A stretch of DNA of 64,000 bases from Sporolactobacillus sp. Y61 (GTDB taxonomy: Bacteria; Bacillota; Bacilli; Bacillales; Sporolactobacillaceae): the NCBI RefSeq assembly GCF_040529185.1, contig NZ_CP159510.1, positions 1,426,001-1,490,000 of the forward strand. The letters run 5' to 3'. Both the position numbers and the translations under genes were made by a program. A model generated the notes under the pieces. It saw only the letters and a program-made list of their open reading frames with translations, searched no databases and was not told the origin of the DNA. Of this stretch, positions 36,747 to 45,686 are shown in pieces (the stretch's first letter is position 1; each line of letters opens with the position of its first letter).

Positions 36747-38365
36747 CAGCTCTGAGGAGTAAAAATTCTTCGCGATAAAATCAACAACAGCCCCCTAAAT
36801 AATGCTATATATGAGATAATTTAACAGTAATAAATCCCATAATAGTGCTATTTTTTTAGGAGGTTCTTATGATTACACGGAAAGAGAAACGAGAGCAGGA
36901 GAAGAACGTCAATTATTTTCTCGAGTTTCAGAAAATATGCCGTCATTTCTTTAAAGGATTCACCAACAGGCTCAGAAAGGTCAAAGATCCGAGACATCAG
37001 AGTTATGTCACCTATGATTCAGACTTGATGCTCTGGATGATGATCCTGAAAAATGTCTGTCAGTTCACCAGCATGCGCAGCCTGAGCAACGGACTTAATC
37101 GTGAAGAATGTATCGATAACCTGCAAAAGATGCTCGCTACTCAAGAGCTTCATGAACTGCCCCACTATGACACGATCAACGATTTCCTGTCGCGGCTTGA
37201 TCCGAAGGAGCTGGAAAACATTCGCATCGGTTTAATCCGGGAGCTCCTCAAAAAGCGGTGTTTTGAGGCCGAACGGATCGAGGGGAAGTATTGGGGGATT
37301 ATCATTGATGGGACCGGGCTTTTCCACTTTAACAAGAAGCATTGTGCACATTGCCTGAAACGCGAACATACCCACAAAAAGACCGGAGAAACCTGGACGG
37401 ATTACCAGCATCACGTTCTGGAAGCCAAACTGGTCGTTGGGGACATGGTGCTGAGTATCGACTCGGAATTTATAGAGAACGAGCACGAGGACGTGACCAA
37501 ACAGGACTGTGAACGTCGTGCCTTCGAGCGCCTGAGCACCCGATTGAAAGCAACCTTCAAGCGTCTGCCCATCTGTATCCTGGCGGATAGCCTATATGCG
37601 TGTGAATCCGTCTTTCAGCGATGTGAGGCTAACCGCTGGAAATACATGTTTCGCTTCAAAGCAGGCAGTATTCCGAGTGTGGCGCAGGAATTCGAGGCGC
37701 TGAAAGCGCTGAAGTATCGGGGACAATCTGCAACGACCTACTGGGTGAATGATATCGCCTACCAGGAAAGAAAACTAAATGCCCTGGAGGCTACGGTTCA
37801 GGAAAAAGAAAAAGCGCACACCTTTCTGTTTCTGACCAATCTGCCTATCACGGAGAAGAAGGCAGAGGCGTTGGTAGCAGTTGGGCGAAGGCGCTGGAAG
37901 ATTGAAAATCAGGGGTTTAATCGACAAAAGCACGTACAGTACGCCATTCAACACGTGAACAGCCAGAATCATCAGGCGATGAAGATTCACTATCTTCTTA
38001 CACAGATTGCGGATATTTTGATGCAGTTATATGAAAAGGGGTCAAAGCTGCTCCGTACGCAAAAAAAGACGGCAAAAGAAATATCCTCAGCCCTGTTAGA
38101 AGCGATTCGGACACGCAGATTAACAGAGGAGGATATGGCTAGCCTGGTGAAACCGATGCAAGTCCGGTTCACCGGGTAAGAACAGTATATCAGAAAGGGG
38201 AATGCAAGGCAAAGCTACAGTCAAAAAAAATTAAAAAAGGCCATCAAAATTTGGCTTGTCCCTTTTTCAAAAAAAGCGGAAAAGCAGAAATGGAAATATA
38301 TGTAAAATCAGATCAACTATTCGCATGACACGGAGGGCCTCACAAAAATTTACTCCTCAGAGCTG
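36747..38365 (+). mobile_element. IS4-type insertion sequence (1619 bp) with 9-bp target duplication
   Basis: Terminal inverted repeats CAGCTCTGAGGAGTAAA (36747-36763) and complement (38349-38365) flank one transposase gene. The 9-bp direct repeat CGCCGGATG occurs at 36738-36746 and 38366-38374. The clean duplication and intact gene suggest a recent insertion between the TcaA-like gene and the AEC transporter. Confidence 0.88.
36869..38179 (+). CDS. IS4-superfamily DDE transposase
   Basis: 436 residues, intact. An N-terminal region with NYFLEFQKICRHFF and DPRHQSYVTYDSDLML is followed by the catalytic DDE domain. The first D is in GIIIDGTGLFHF (~150), the second in ICILADSLYACE (~236), and E in RRRWKIENQGFNRQKHVQYA (~350) within the Y/R-E-K-like block of IS4-type enzymes. 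It starts after AGGAGGTTCTT. A cysteine pair HCAHCLKREH near 160 is unusual but seen in related elements. The exact IS subgroup cannot be fixed by eye. Confidence 0.85.
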   Translation: MITRKEKREQEKNVNYFLEFQKICRHFFKGFTNRLRKVKDPRHQSYVTYDSDLMLWMMILKNVCQFTSMRSLSNGLNREECIDNLQKMLATQELHELPHYDTINDFLSRLDPKELENIRIGLIRELLKKRCFEAERIEGKYWGIIIDGTGLFHFNKKHCAHCLKREHTHKKTGETWTDYQHHVLEAKLVVGDMVLSIDSEFIENEHEDVTKQDCERRAFERLSTRLKATFKRLPICILADSLYACESVFQRCEANRWKYMFRFKAGSIPSVAQEFEALKALKYRGQSATTYWVNDIAYQERKLNALEATVQEKEKAHTFLFLTNLPITEKKAEALVAVGRRRWKIENQGFNRQKHVQYAIQHVNSQNHQAMKIHYLLTQIADILMQLYEKGSKLLRTQKKTAKEISSALLEAIRTRRLTEEDMASLVKPMQVRFTG

Positions 38366-38399
38366 CGCCGGATGACATCTTATTGACGAATTTTTCTGA

Positions 38400-39334
38400 T
38401 TGAAGCATGATAAGGCTATAACTCTGTTGGAGGGACCTCTGATTTTACAATTTGTTGACGTGATTCTGCCGGTCTTTATGATCTTTCTGAGCGGTTACCT
38501 GGTTCAGAAAATTTTCAGGCTGGATATTAAACCGATTTCGACGGTTGCCGTCTATCTGCTTCTGCCTTTTCTGGTATTCGACACCTTTTACACAACGCCG
38601 CTTAATATGAGCTTTTTCTATATTACGGTCACATCGACTCTGATTATGGTGCTGCTGATCCTGATCGGCGTCATTGTGTGCCGGCTGTTTCGTTATGAAA
38701 AAGCGGAGACGAACGCCTTTCTTCTGTCGACGATTTTTCCCAACAGCGGCAATTACGGCATCCCGATCATTCTGTTTGCCTTCGGGAAAGCCGGGTGGCC
38801 TATGCCCTGCCGCTGATGGTTTTTCATGCGATTCTGATGGGCGTTGTCGGGATCTATATTGCGGCAAACGGGCGGGGCGGCGCGAAGACCGCTTTACAGA
38901 CGGTGCTGAAACAGCCGATGAACTATGCCATTATCCCAGCTATTCTCTTGCAGGAGCTTCATATCCGGATTCCCGGTAATTTTATGGAAAGCATCCAGAT
39001 GATCAGTAATACGTCGATCCCGCTTATTATGATCATTCTCGGGATGCAGCTGGCAAATGTGGAAGTGCGGCGGATGAACTGGGGCGGGATCAGTCTGGTT
39101 ACCGTCGTCCGTTTGATTGTCTCACCTCTGATTGCTTATGCGGTTTGTCTGTTTTTCCCAATCAGTACCTTACTCACAAACGTGATTATTGTTATGGCGG
39201 CGATGCCGAGTGCGGCAAATACGACGCTTTACGCGATTCAGTTCAACGCAAAGCCGCAGTTCGTCTCCAGCTGTACATTGATCACGACACTGGCCAGTAT
39301 GGTCACACTGGCAGTTTTACTAAATGTATTATAA
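38400..39334 (+). CDS. AEC-family transporter, frameshifted
   Basis: About 311 residues when joined, with ten predicted membrane helices in two halves, for example VILPVFMIFLSGYLVQKIF and FPNSGNYGIPIILFAFGKAG. The end IVVMAAMPSAANTTLYAIQF contains the AEC-family signature. AEC (auxin efflux carrier) proteins in bacteria move organic acids such as malate. A GGG at 38793-38795 breaks the frame: a fourth G continues GKAGVAYALPLMVFHA. The start is uncertain: TTG at 38400 has no ribosome binding site, whereas GGAGGG at 38429-38434 points to a rare ATT start at 38442. The IS4-type element lies just upstream. Confidence 0.8.
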
Positions 39335-39371
39335 CTAAGAGAAATAAAAAGCTGAAACTGAGGAGCAGATA

Positions 39372-40112
39372 ATGGAATATGTTATAAAATTTATCTACGG
39401 TTTTATCCTGCCGCCCGGCTTATTCATCACTTTACTGTTTGTGATGGGTATCCGGCTGTTCAGGCGCAGGCGGAAACTTGCTTATCTGCTTTTGGGGCTT
39501 GGGCTGCTCCAGTATCTTGCGTTCATCCCGCTGACGGGCATTCTTCTGCTTCATCCGCTGGAGAACCGTTACGCGCAGCCGGCTCACCCGGATGGTGACG
39601 TGATTGTGATGCTGGGCGGCGGGGCGACGCTTGGCACGCCTGACCTGAACGGGACCGGGAATTTAGGAGGAGATGCGGCGAACAGGCTGATCACCATCGT
39701 CCGGCTGTACCGCGAAACCGGCCTGCCGGTCATCCTCTCGGGCGGGAAGGTTTACTCCGACAGCGGGACAGAAGCAGAGATCGGCAGGCGGCAGCTGATC
39801 GCGATGGGTGTTCCGTCTCAGAAAATTATTCCCGAAAACCAAAGCATTACCACCAGAACGAATGCGGAAAACATAAAGCGTATTCTCAGGCAGCAGGCAT
39901 TCCGTCATCCGATTCTGGTAACTTCCGCTTATCATATGCCGCGGGCGGTACAGAATTTCAGTAAGCTGGATGTGTCCGTTCAGCCGTACCCGACCGGTTA
40001 CCTCGTCAGCAGGCAGCTGAAGATTTACCCCGGACAGTTTGTACCGGGAAGCGGCCGGGAGACCTTTGTAGCGCTGAAAGAATACGTCGGGCTGCTGGCG
40101 TCGTTATTGTAA
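39372..40112 (+). CDS. YdcF-like (DUF218) membrane protein
   Basis: 246 residues. Two membrane helices at the N-terminus (FIYGFILPPGLFITLLFVMG, then LAYLLLGLGLLQYLAFIPL) are followed by the DUF218 domain: DVIVMLGGGA, LYRETGLPVILSGGKVYSD, SRTTR-like ENQSITTRTNAENI and ILVTSAYHMPRA. Members such as ElyC and SanA affect envelope integrity; their biochemical role is unknown. It follows the AEC gene by 37 nt with GAGGAG before the ATG and may be co-transcribed. Confidence 0.88.
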   Translation: MEYVIKFIYGFILPPGLFITLLFVMGIRLFRRRRKLAYLLLGLGLLQYLAFIPLTGILLLHPLENRYAQPAHPDGDVIVMLGGGATLGTPDLNGTGNLGGDAANRLITIVRLYRETGLPVILSGGKVYSDSGTEAEIGRRQLIAMGVPSQKIIPENQSITTRTNAENIKRILRQQAFRHPILVTSAYHMPRAVQNFSKLDVSVQPYPTGYLVSRQLKIYPGQFVPGSGRETFVALKEYVGLLASLL

Positions 40113-40133
40113 GCAGGTGGAAAGTCAGGAGAG

Positions 40134-40162
40134 CGGCAGTCTTTTTCTGCCGTTCTTTTTTC
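40134..40162 (+). terminator. Terminator after the YdcF-like gene
   Basis: Stem CGGCAG / CTGCCG with a TCTTTTT loop, followed by TTCTTTTTTC. It ends the AEC-YdcF unit. Confidence 0.8.
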
Positions 40163-40303
40163 TGAGGCGTTCAGGAACAATCCATTCAGGGACCGACTTT
40201 TTACCTGTTTTCATTAAAACAGATATGTCATACTTGAATAATAGGGATTAAGCTTATAAACAAAAAATAATTTCTTTTATCATAATCTCAGTGAGAATAC
40301 TGA

Positions 40304-40333
40304 TTGACCGAAAGGGAACGTTTGTTCTATAAT
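40304..40333 (+). promoter_or_regulatory. Promoter of the long TnpB gene
   Basis: TTGACC (40304-40309), 18-bp spacer, TATAAT (40328-40333), 45 nt before the start codon, which also has an AAAGGAGG ribosome binding site. A good consensus sigma-A promoter. Confidence 0.65.
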
Positions 40334-40377
40334 AAACGAAAGAATCTTTTAAAAAGCTTAGAAAGGAGGTCTCCTTC

Positions 40378-42045
40378 ATGGCCACCCAAAGTAAAAAGAA
40401 AAAAACGAAAAGCAAAAAAACCGTAACAAAAAACGTCTTTCTTTACGGTCACCCGACAAAGGTGAAACAAGACCTTTTACAAACCACGCAAAAAGCATAT
40501 GTTCATCAAATCAACCACTTCATCAACGTTTTGATGGCTGATCTGCCCAAGTATCTCCTTATTCTTTTGATCAATGATAAAAAGAATACCAAAATCGGGC
40601 AACTTGAAAAAGAACATCGCACGTCTTTAGGCTCAGCGTATGGGCAAAATGCGGTGCGACACGCCATCACCGAACTGCACAATCATTTGATCCGGCAAAA
40701 GAATAAACTCTATGGCTGGATGCAAAGTCATGAGCCGGATCTTTTGCCTTATGCCCGTTTCATTTCATTACTGCATGCATCTGTCCTTGACGAAGATGAG
40801 CTCACTATTATCAAAACCCTCATTCAAAGAGAGCAGGGCAAAGACAAGCCAGACGCGGAGAAACTCGCTGCGTATACCGACGTTTTCAATGAACTTTCTA
40901 CTGTAACCAGCGAGCAGCGGGCAGAGAATCGGGCCATCGTGCGTGCTCTATACCTTGAACGCTTAGAAAACACGCGCCTGCCTTTTGTGAAAAAAGCACC
41001 GCTGCAGCTGGATGCACGGCTTGCCACCTTAGAAGAGGCGAAAAATATCAGATCGTCTTATGTCTTATCTGTTAAACTTACAGGAAGCAAACAACGCGTA
41101 CTTTTCCCAGTCAACACGAGTCGGAACGGGAGGCGTCGCCTCGCTCAATATAAAACAGGTGGCATGACAGCGACCTGGGAGCAGGGAAAAATCCGTGTCG
41201 GCGTCCCCATAAAAAAGAACATCACGAAGCAAAAATGGACAGAAAAAGTGGGTGCGGATGCCGGGATTAACGATTTGTTTCATTCCAGCACCGGCCACGC
41301 CTATGGCAGCTTTTCCGGGAGGGTCAAACAGTTCGAAGAACTTTTGGAAACCAAGACCGGGCATCGGTCATCCCTGCGCAACGTGATGAAACGCTATCAA
41401 AAAGAGCTCAAAAAGACCGATGACTTGTGGCAACAATCCTTCCTGCGTACCAAAATTGCACACATAGCGAAAACCTTAAATGGCAGGAAGTCGCTTCAAA
41501 AAGTTCAGCGTCGTTACAGACACCAGAGAGATTTAGCAATGCACGAGGCGGTGAATCAGCTTTTTGAAGAGGTCAGGCAAGACCATCTCGTTTTGGTTCT
41601 TGAAGATCTGGAGTTCACAAACTTTGACCGAGGCAAAAAAGCCAATAAAAGAAACAGTTCCTGGATCCGAGGTCAGTTGTTTCAAAAGATCACTGAACGT
41701 CTCAATTGGCACGGCATGCCTTATGTCACGGTGGATCCAGCTTATACCTCACAGATGTGCCATGCCTGCGGTCATCTGGATAAAGCAAGTCGAAGCGGCA
41801 AATCGTTTGTCTGTACCGTGTGCGGACACAGCGATGATGCCGATCATAACGCAGCCCTGAACATTAAAGACCGTGCGGATGACGCTGAGATTAAAGAGAT
41901 CGCAGAAAAGTATCCATACAACACAAAGAAGCGTCATCAAGCCATAAAAGAACGCATTGAAGAACGTTACCGCAGTCAGCATCCTAAAAGCCGCTCCGGC
42001 AGTCTAAAGGTGTTGACCACAGGAACCTCTAACCTCGCTGTTTAA
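40378..42045 (+). CDS. Long TnpB-like RNA-guided nuclease (IS1341-type element)
   Basis: 555 residues, clearly longer than the usual ~400 of TnpB. The N-terminus is very basic (SQSKKKKTKSKKTVTK style), then a long helical recognition lobe. RuvC motif I is VGADAGINDLF with D near 294; motif II is LVLVLEDLEF with E near 409; a four-cysteine zinc ribbon (MCHACG ... FVCTVCG) lies at ~461-482; motif III is HSDDADHNAALNI just after. All three acidic residues are present, so it should be catalytically competent. There is no tnpA nearby. The 3' end is followed by a structured region ending in an IS605-type hairpin. The extra length places it in a less studied TnpB or Cas12-like branch. Confidence 0.8.
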   Translation: MATQSKKKKTKSKKTVTKNVFLYGHPTKVKQDLLQTTQKAYVHQINHFINVLMADLPKYLLILLINDKKNTKIGQLEKEHRTSLGSAYGQNAVRHAITELHNHLIRQKNKLYGWMQSHEPDLLPYARFISLLHASVLDEDELTIIKTLIQREQGKDKPDAEKLAAYTDVFNELSTVTSEQRAENRAIVRALYLERLENTRLPFVKKAPLQLDARLATLEEAKNIRSSYVLSVKLTGSKQRVLFPVNTSRNGRRRLAQYKTGGMTATWEQGKIRVGVPIKKNITKQKWTEKVGADAGINDLFHSSTGHAYGSFSGRVKQFEELLETKTGHRSSLRNVMKRYQKELKKTDDLWQQSFLRTKIAHIAKTLNGRKSLQKVQRRYRHQRDLAMHEAVNQLFEEVRQDHLVLVLEDLEFTNFDRGKKANKRNSSWIRGQLFQKITERLNWHGMPYVTVDPAYTSQMCHACGHLDKASRSGKSFVCTVCGHSDDADHNAALNIKDRADDAEIKEIAEKYPYNTKKRHQAIKERIEERYRSQHPKSRSGSLKVLTTGTSNLAV

Positions 42046-42219
42046 GTGAGGGACAAGCTTCGAGTTGATGATCTCTCAAATGAGAGATCCGCTCGCCGAA
42101 GGTGCTTTCCATCCTGATCGGAGACTCTTGTTTTGTAAAAAGAACTTGGGTTTTTGAGTAGGGAAAAGAAGCCTGCCACTTTAGTGGCAGGAGGTTCACT
42201 TTTTCCGGAAGTTCTTTCG
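42046..42219 (+). ncRNA. Predicted omega RNA (guide RNA) of the long TnpB element
   Basis: Family knowledge: TnpB guide RNAs come from the 3' end of the gene and the right end of the element, with the guide lying just outside. Seen here: the hairpin CCTGCCACTTTAGTGGCAGG (42170-42189) followed by AGGTTCAC at 42192-42199, the usual end of such scaffolds, then host sequence TTTTTCCGGAAGTTC from 42200. The scaffold and guide borders are inferred. Confidence 0.45.
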
Positions 42220-42487
42220 TCAGATACGTCCAGTAATGGTTACCGAAAGCCATATCCGTATAGAAACTGCGATGCACGTCAGGCATGATAATGAGAAACG
42301 GGCGGTTTTCTGCATAGCGCAACACGGATGAATGCATCAGCCAGGTACTGGAGTCATCTGAGAGTCCGTGCAATAGATAAAGCACGGCCAGTGGATGATC
42401 TTTCTGCAACTTATCCGGAATGATGATGTTCACCGTTGTGTCGAGCTGAAGCGTTTCCGAATAGAATCGGGTCGTCATAAGTGCCAT
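42200..42487 (-). pseudogene. Esterase (FrmB/S-formylglutathione hydrolase-like), truncated by the TnpB element
   Basis: On the minus strand, the N-terminal ~95 residues of an alpha/beta-hydrolase of the putative esterase family: MTTRFYSETLQLDTTVNIII, AVLYLLHGLSDDSSTWLM, RPFLIIMPDVHRSFYTDM and WTYLTKELPE. The frame meets the right end of the TnpB element at 42199. The catalytic serine (GxSxG) and C-terminal half are not found on the other side of the element, so the gene has lost them. The start has GTGGAGGG 6 nt upstream. Confidence 0.75.
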
Positions 42488-42699
42488 ATGTATCCCTCCA
42501 CTTAAACTGAAACAGGGTCCATCTGCTTCTTCTTACTATATTTTACTATATTGTAAGATACCCGCACGATCAATAACAAATGAGTACGAAAGCAACAGAA
42601 GGGCTTGTATACAAAAATTTTGAAAGGCAATCCATTCATTCGGTATTTTTCAAAAGGCTGTGAAAAACGTCGTCTTAATTAGTGATGTAAGCGCTATTG

Positions 42700-42930
42700 T
42701 AATGAGAATTGATCAGAGGATCAATGACCCTCGACTGAAGTCGAAGGCTTGCAACTGCCTCAGTGGTACAAACGTCATGCAACAGAGGCATGCTCCCACT
42801 CTTTTTGTGAGCGTGATCGCTCACCGGCGTCGCATCATCAAGCTTGGGGTTTTCACCAAAGCCTGTCCCAGCCCGCTGGGATCGGATGATTGACAGCACC
42901 CGTTTTGCTGGCAGGTTTACCCGCCAACCA
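42700..42930 (-). ncRNA. Predicted omega RNA and right end of the second TnpB element
   Basis: Read on the minus strand, the region after the tnpB stop contains several stems: TGAGCGATCACGCTCA, CATGCCTCTGTTGCATG and, near the end, TCGACTTCAGTCGA followed by GGGTCATTGATCC. Such a terminal hairpin and tail mark the right end of IS200/IS605-type elements, and the RNA would extend into flanking DNA below 42722 as guide. Boundaries are approximate. Confidence 0.4.
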
Positions 42931-44175
42931 TTAGTCTTTTTCAAAATGCGGAGCAGCGACTCCACTGACGTATTGTGTCCCGAGTAACTGAATGTTCATC
43001 GCGCCAATGCGATCGTCATTACTGCGGGTGCCACAGTTTTCGCAAACGTACTCGTGCGTTTCGTGGCGACGATGATCTTTATTAATCTTTCCGCATTTGG
43101 GACATCGCTGGCTCGTATAATGAGCATCCACTTTAATGACTTCACTTTGGTTTAAACGGGCCTTATAGGTTAAAAACTGTTCCAGTTGATAGAATGCCCA
43201 CGACACCTGTTCGTAGCGACGATCTTTGGACACCTTTTCGGTCGCAAAACGTACGCCGGTTAAGTCTTCCAGTGTAAACAAGGTATTTGCTCCGTAATGG
43301 GCGACGAGTGCCTTTGAAATCTGATGGTTGATGTCTGCCATCCAACGTTTTTCTCGCTGTCCGATCTTTCGGAGTCGGCGTTTCGCTGAGTATGTGCCTT
43401 TAGCCTGAAGCTGCCCCCTAAGTTTTTTATACTTGCTGCGCGTGTGCATGATTTCTTTACCGTTGATAAAAAGCGTTTTTCCCTTTTCATCGTAACCGGT
43501 AACAAGAAAACGGAGGCCCCGGTCAAGACCTGCCACGTGCTTGACGTTTTGCGTCTCAAAGTCGGGTACTTCTTTGGTTGCTCCGATATGCAGGAAAAAT
43601 TTTCCCCGCCTTTGAACAAGTTTAGCTGTGCCAAGCTTCCAGTCCTGGTTAAGGTACTGTTTAAATCCTTTCGTACTATATGAGACCTTGATGCGTTTGC
43701 CCATGGTGTTTAGAGACAGCGTGCCGTCCGAGAGGAAACTGTAATCCCGGTTAAAAACCAGATCGGCTTGCGGACGGGCAAACTGGATGGGTTTCCACAA
43801 ATGGTCCAGGGTTTTGCAGGTAAACACAGGGATGGGGTGCCCTTTTGTATCCAGCAAGGGGTTCCCATTGGTATTTAATTTCCAGCCGTTTTGCACACGC
43901 TCATGGGAAAGCTGCGTGCGAACCGAGCGATAGCGGGCTAACACAGTCAGCAGGACGGACTGAGCTGCCTGGGATTTGAGTGCATAATCGCGACGCAGTT
44001 TATTGTAAAGCCGGTCGTGCAGTTGTACCTGATTCAGCCTAAAGTGATGATCAAAATAATAATGAGAGACCTCGTTACAGGCGTTGCGATAGATCATCAT
44101 TAATGTTTTAAGCCTTTCTGCCTGGTCGCTTGTTACTTTGAGTTTCAGTTTTAAACTAAGCCCGATATTCACCAT
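42931..44175 (-). CDS. tnpB: TnpB RNA-guided nuclease (IS200/IS605 type)
   Basis: 414 residues, standard length. N-terminal helices (MVNIGLSLKLKLK, then LMMIYRNACNEVSHYYFDHH) lead into the wedge domain. RuvC D is in VAGLDRGLRFLVTGYDE (~220), E in LFTLEDLTGVRFATEK (~310), a zinc ribbon CPKCGKINKDHR ... CENCG lies at ~370-392, and the last D is in SNDDRIGAMNIQ. No tnpA lies beside it, so it moves only in trans or is immobile. The ATG at 44175 is used, with AGAGGTG just upstream; a GTG two codons before is also possible. Confidence 0.9.
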   Translation of the reverse strand: MVNIGLSLKLKLKVTSDQAERLKTLMMIYRNACNEVSHYYFDHHFRLNQVQLHDRLYNKLRRDYALKSQAAQSVLLTVLARYRSVRTQLSHERVQNGWKLNTNGNPLLDTKGHPIPVFTCKTLDHLWKPIQFARPQADLVFNRDYSFLSDGTLSLNTMGKRIKVSYSTKGFKQYLNQDWKLGTAKLVQRRGKFFLHIGATKEVPDFETQNVKHVAGLDRGLRFLVTGYDEKGKTLFINGKEIMHTRSKYKKLRGQLQAKGTYSAKRRLRKIGQREKRWMADINHQISKALVAHYGANTLFTLEDLTGVRFATEKVSKDRRYEQVSWAFYQLEQFLTYKARLNQSEVIKVDAHYTSQRCPKCGKINKDHRRHETHEYVCENCGTRSNDDRIGAMNIQLLGTQYVSGVAAPHFEKD

Positions 44176-44181
44176 GATCAC

Positions 44182-44485
44182 CTCTTTTCTATCACTCTAT
44201 TATAGACCTGCTTCATAGAAATATTAACCATTTGAGGGTTTATTTGTAAGACAAGCAGTAGACTTTTTTTATGTAAAAACAACTTGCTGAAACGTCAATT
44301 CCTTTCGGTTATTAATAACCGAGTTTCTTTGACTGGCAAGTTTTATGAAAAAAAAGAAAAGGCAGGCGCTTATCTATGAGTGTGTCTTAGTTAGGATTAG
44401 AGAAAAAAGTTATTATTGTGACAGGTGGTGCGGATGGTACCGGGCGGAGATGGATAGTCACGTGAAAAAATGCTGAGTCTATTTC
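44182..44485. other. Region upstream of tnpB with a left-end palindrome
   Basis: No gene is seen. It holds the perfect palindrome CGGTTATTAATAACCG (44307-44322), a candidate left-end hairpin of the TnpB element or a terminator, flanked by AT-rich sequence. Confidence 0.45.
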
Positions 44486-44513
44486 TTGACATCCATCTCA
44501 ACAGGTTTATACT
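44486..44513 (+). promoter_or_regulatory. Promoter of the DUF1861 gene
   Basis: TTGACA (44486-44491), 16-bp spacer, TATACT (44508-44513), 48 nt upstream of the ATG, which has a GGGAGG ribosome binding site. Confidence 0.65.
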
Positions 44514-44561
44514 TCTGTCTCTTAGAGGAATACAATTACAATAAACTCGGGAGGACCGTGG

Positions 44562-45484
44562 ATGATTCAGGGAACAGAATGCAGGACGCTGTTGAAGAAG
44601 TATTACAGAGAAAGAAAACCTGCCCGCTTTGTTGAGAAACTGAAGTTTTCCGGTGTCGGAGATAAGGATGTCTATAATATTACGGCTCCATTTCATGATG
44701 AAGGGAAGGTGATCATCGCCGGGCGGGTGGAGTCCAGAGACTCTGAGGTGTCCGTCACCACCTTTTTTGAAAAAAAGGATGGGGTCTGGCGTCTGATGAA
44801 GGATATGCCGGCTTTTCCATTGCAGGATCCGTTTATGACGCGTATTGACGGCCTGCTTGTGCTCGGCGGTGTTCACGTTTACAGAAAAGACAGTGGCGAG
44901 ACGACCTGGCGTACGGAACTTTATAAGGGGAAGACAGTGAAGACACTTGAACCGTTCTTTAATGGTCCGGAGGGCATGAAGGATCTGCGGCTTGCACAGA
45001 TGCCCGACGGAATCATTCTTGTTCTCACCCGGCCGCAGGGTGAAAAGGGCGGCCGGGGAAGATCGGCTTCTTTCGGATTCCGGACCTGAATGATCTGACA
45101 GTGAAAATGATTGAGGACGCACCGATGCTCGAAGGCCATTTTGCCGAAGGAGAGTGGGGCGGAGCCAATGATATTCATCCGCTGAAAAATGGCCATGCCG
45201 GCATACTCGGACATGTGGCCTGTTTTGATGAAAAAGGCGACAGACATTATTATCCGATGGTCTTTACCCTTGATCCGCAGACCGGCAATTATACGCCGGT
45301 TGAAATCATTGCGACGCGGGCTGACTTTATCGATGGACCGGCAAAGCGACCTGACCTTAAAGATATCGTCTTCAGCGGGGGCGGAATTCGTGGAAATTCT
45401 CAGTTTGTTCTGTATGCAGGAACAAGTGATACGGAAGCGCAGCGCATGGTGATTGAGGATCCTTTTGAAAAATACGACAAGTAA
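44562..45484 (+). CDS. DUF1861 family protein, frameshifted
   Basis: About 307 residues when joined. Blocks typical of this beta-propeller family are KDVYNITAPFHDEGKVIIAG, RVESRDSEVSVTTFF, HFAEGEWGGANDIHPLKNG, LGHVACFDEKGDRHYYPM and SGGGIRGNSQFVLYAG. The fold resembles GH130-type glycoside phosphorylases and related sugar-handling proteins, but no activity is established to my knowledge. The frame breaks at a G4 run (45055-45058); a fifth G continues RGKIGFFRIPDLNDLTVKMI. The gene has its own promoter, and a small GC-rich terminator lies downstream. Confidence 0.78.
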
Positions 45485-45616
45485 GCGGCTTCACCCTTAT
45501 CGAAGGTATATGAAAAATCCGCTGATCACGCTAAAAAGATCATGATGACGCGCCCGGTCCGTCGCCCGCCGCGCGGAACGGGATATCGATGAGATGCTGT
45601 GGATTCTGATCTTTAC

Positions 45617-45641
45617 CCGGGCCTGCCCCCGGGCTTTTCTA
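45617..45641 (+). terminator. Terminator-like hairpin after the DUF1861 gene
   Basis: CCCGGG / CCCGGG stem around a CCTGCC loop, followed by CTTTTCT, about 130 nt after the stop. Confidence 0.5.
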
Positions 45642-45686
45642 TGGGATCAGAAGGTCAGTCCTCAGGCGTGATGCGATAGCACGCTC

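Noticed and set aside
40113..40377. Missing C-terminal half of the esterase upstream of the TnpB element
   Set aside because: The interval is too short and holds only the YdcF terminator, the TnpB promoter and AT-rich sequence; no esterase codons were found on the minus strand.
42029..42199. C-terminal extension of the esterase frame into the TnpB right end
   Set aside because: The last ~57 codons are read from the antisense of the transposon right end, not from esterase sequence.
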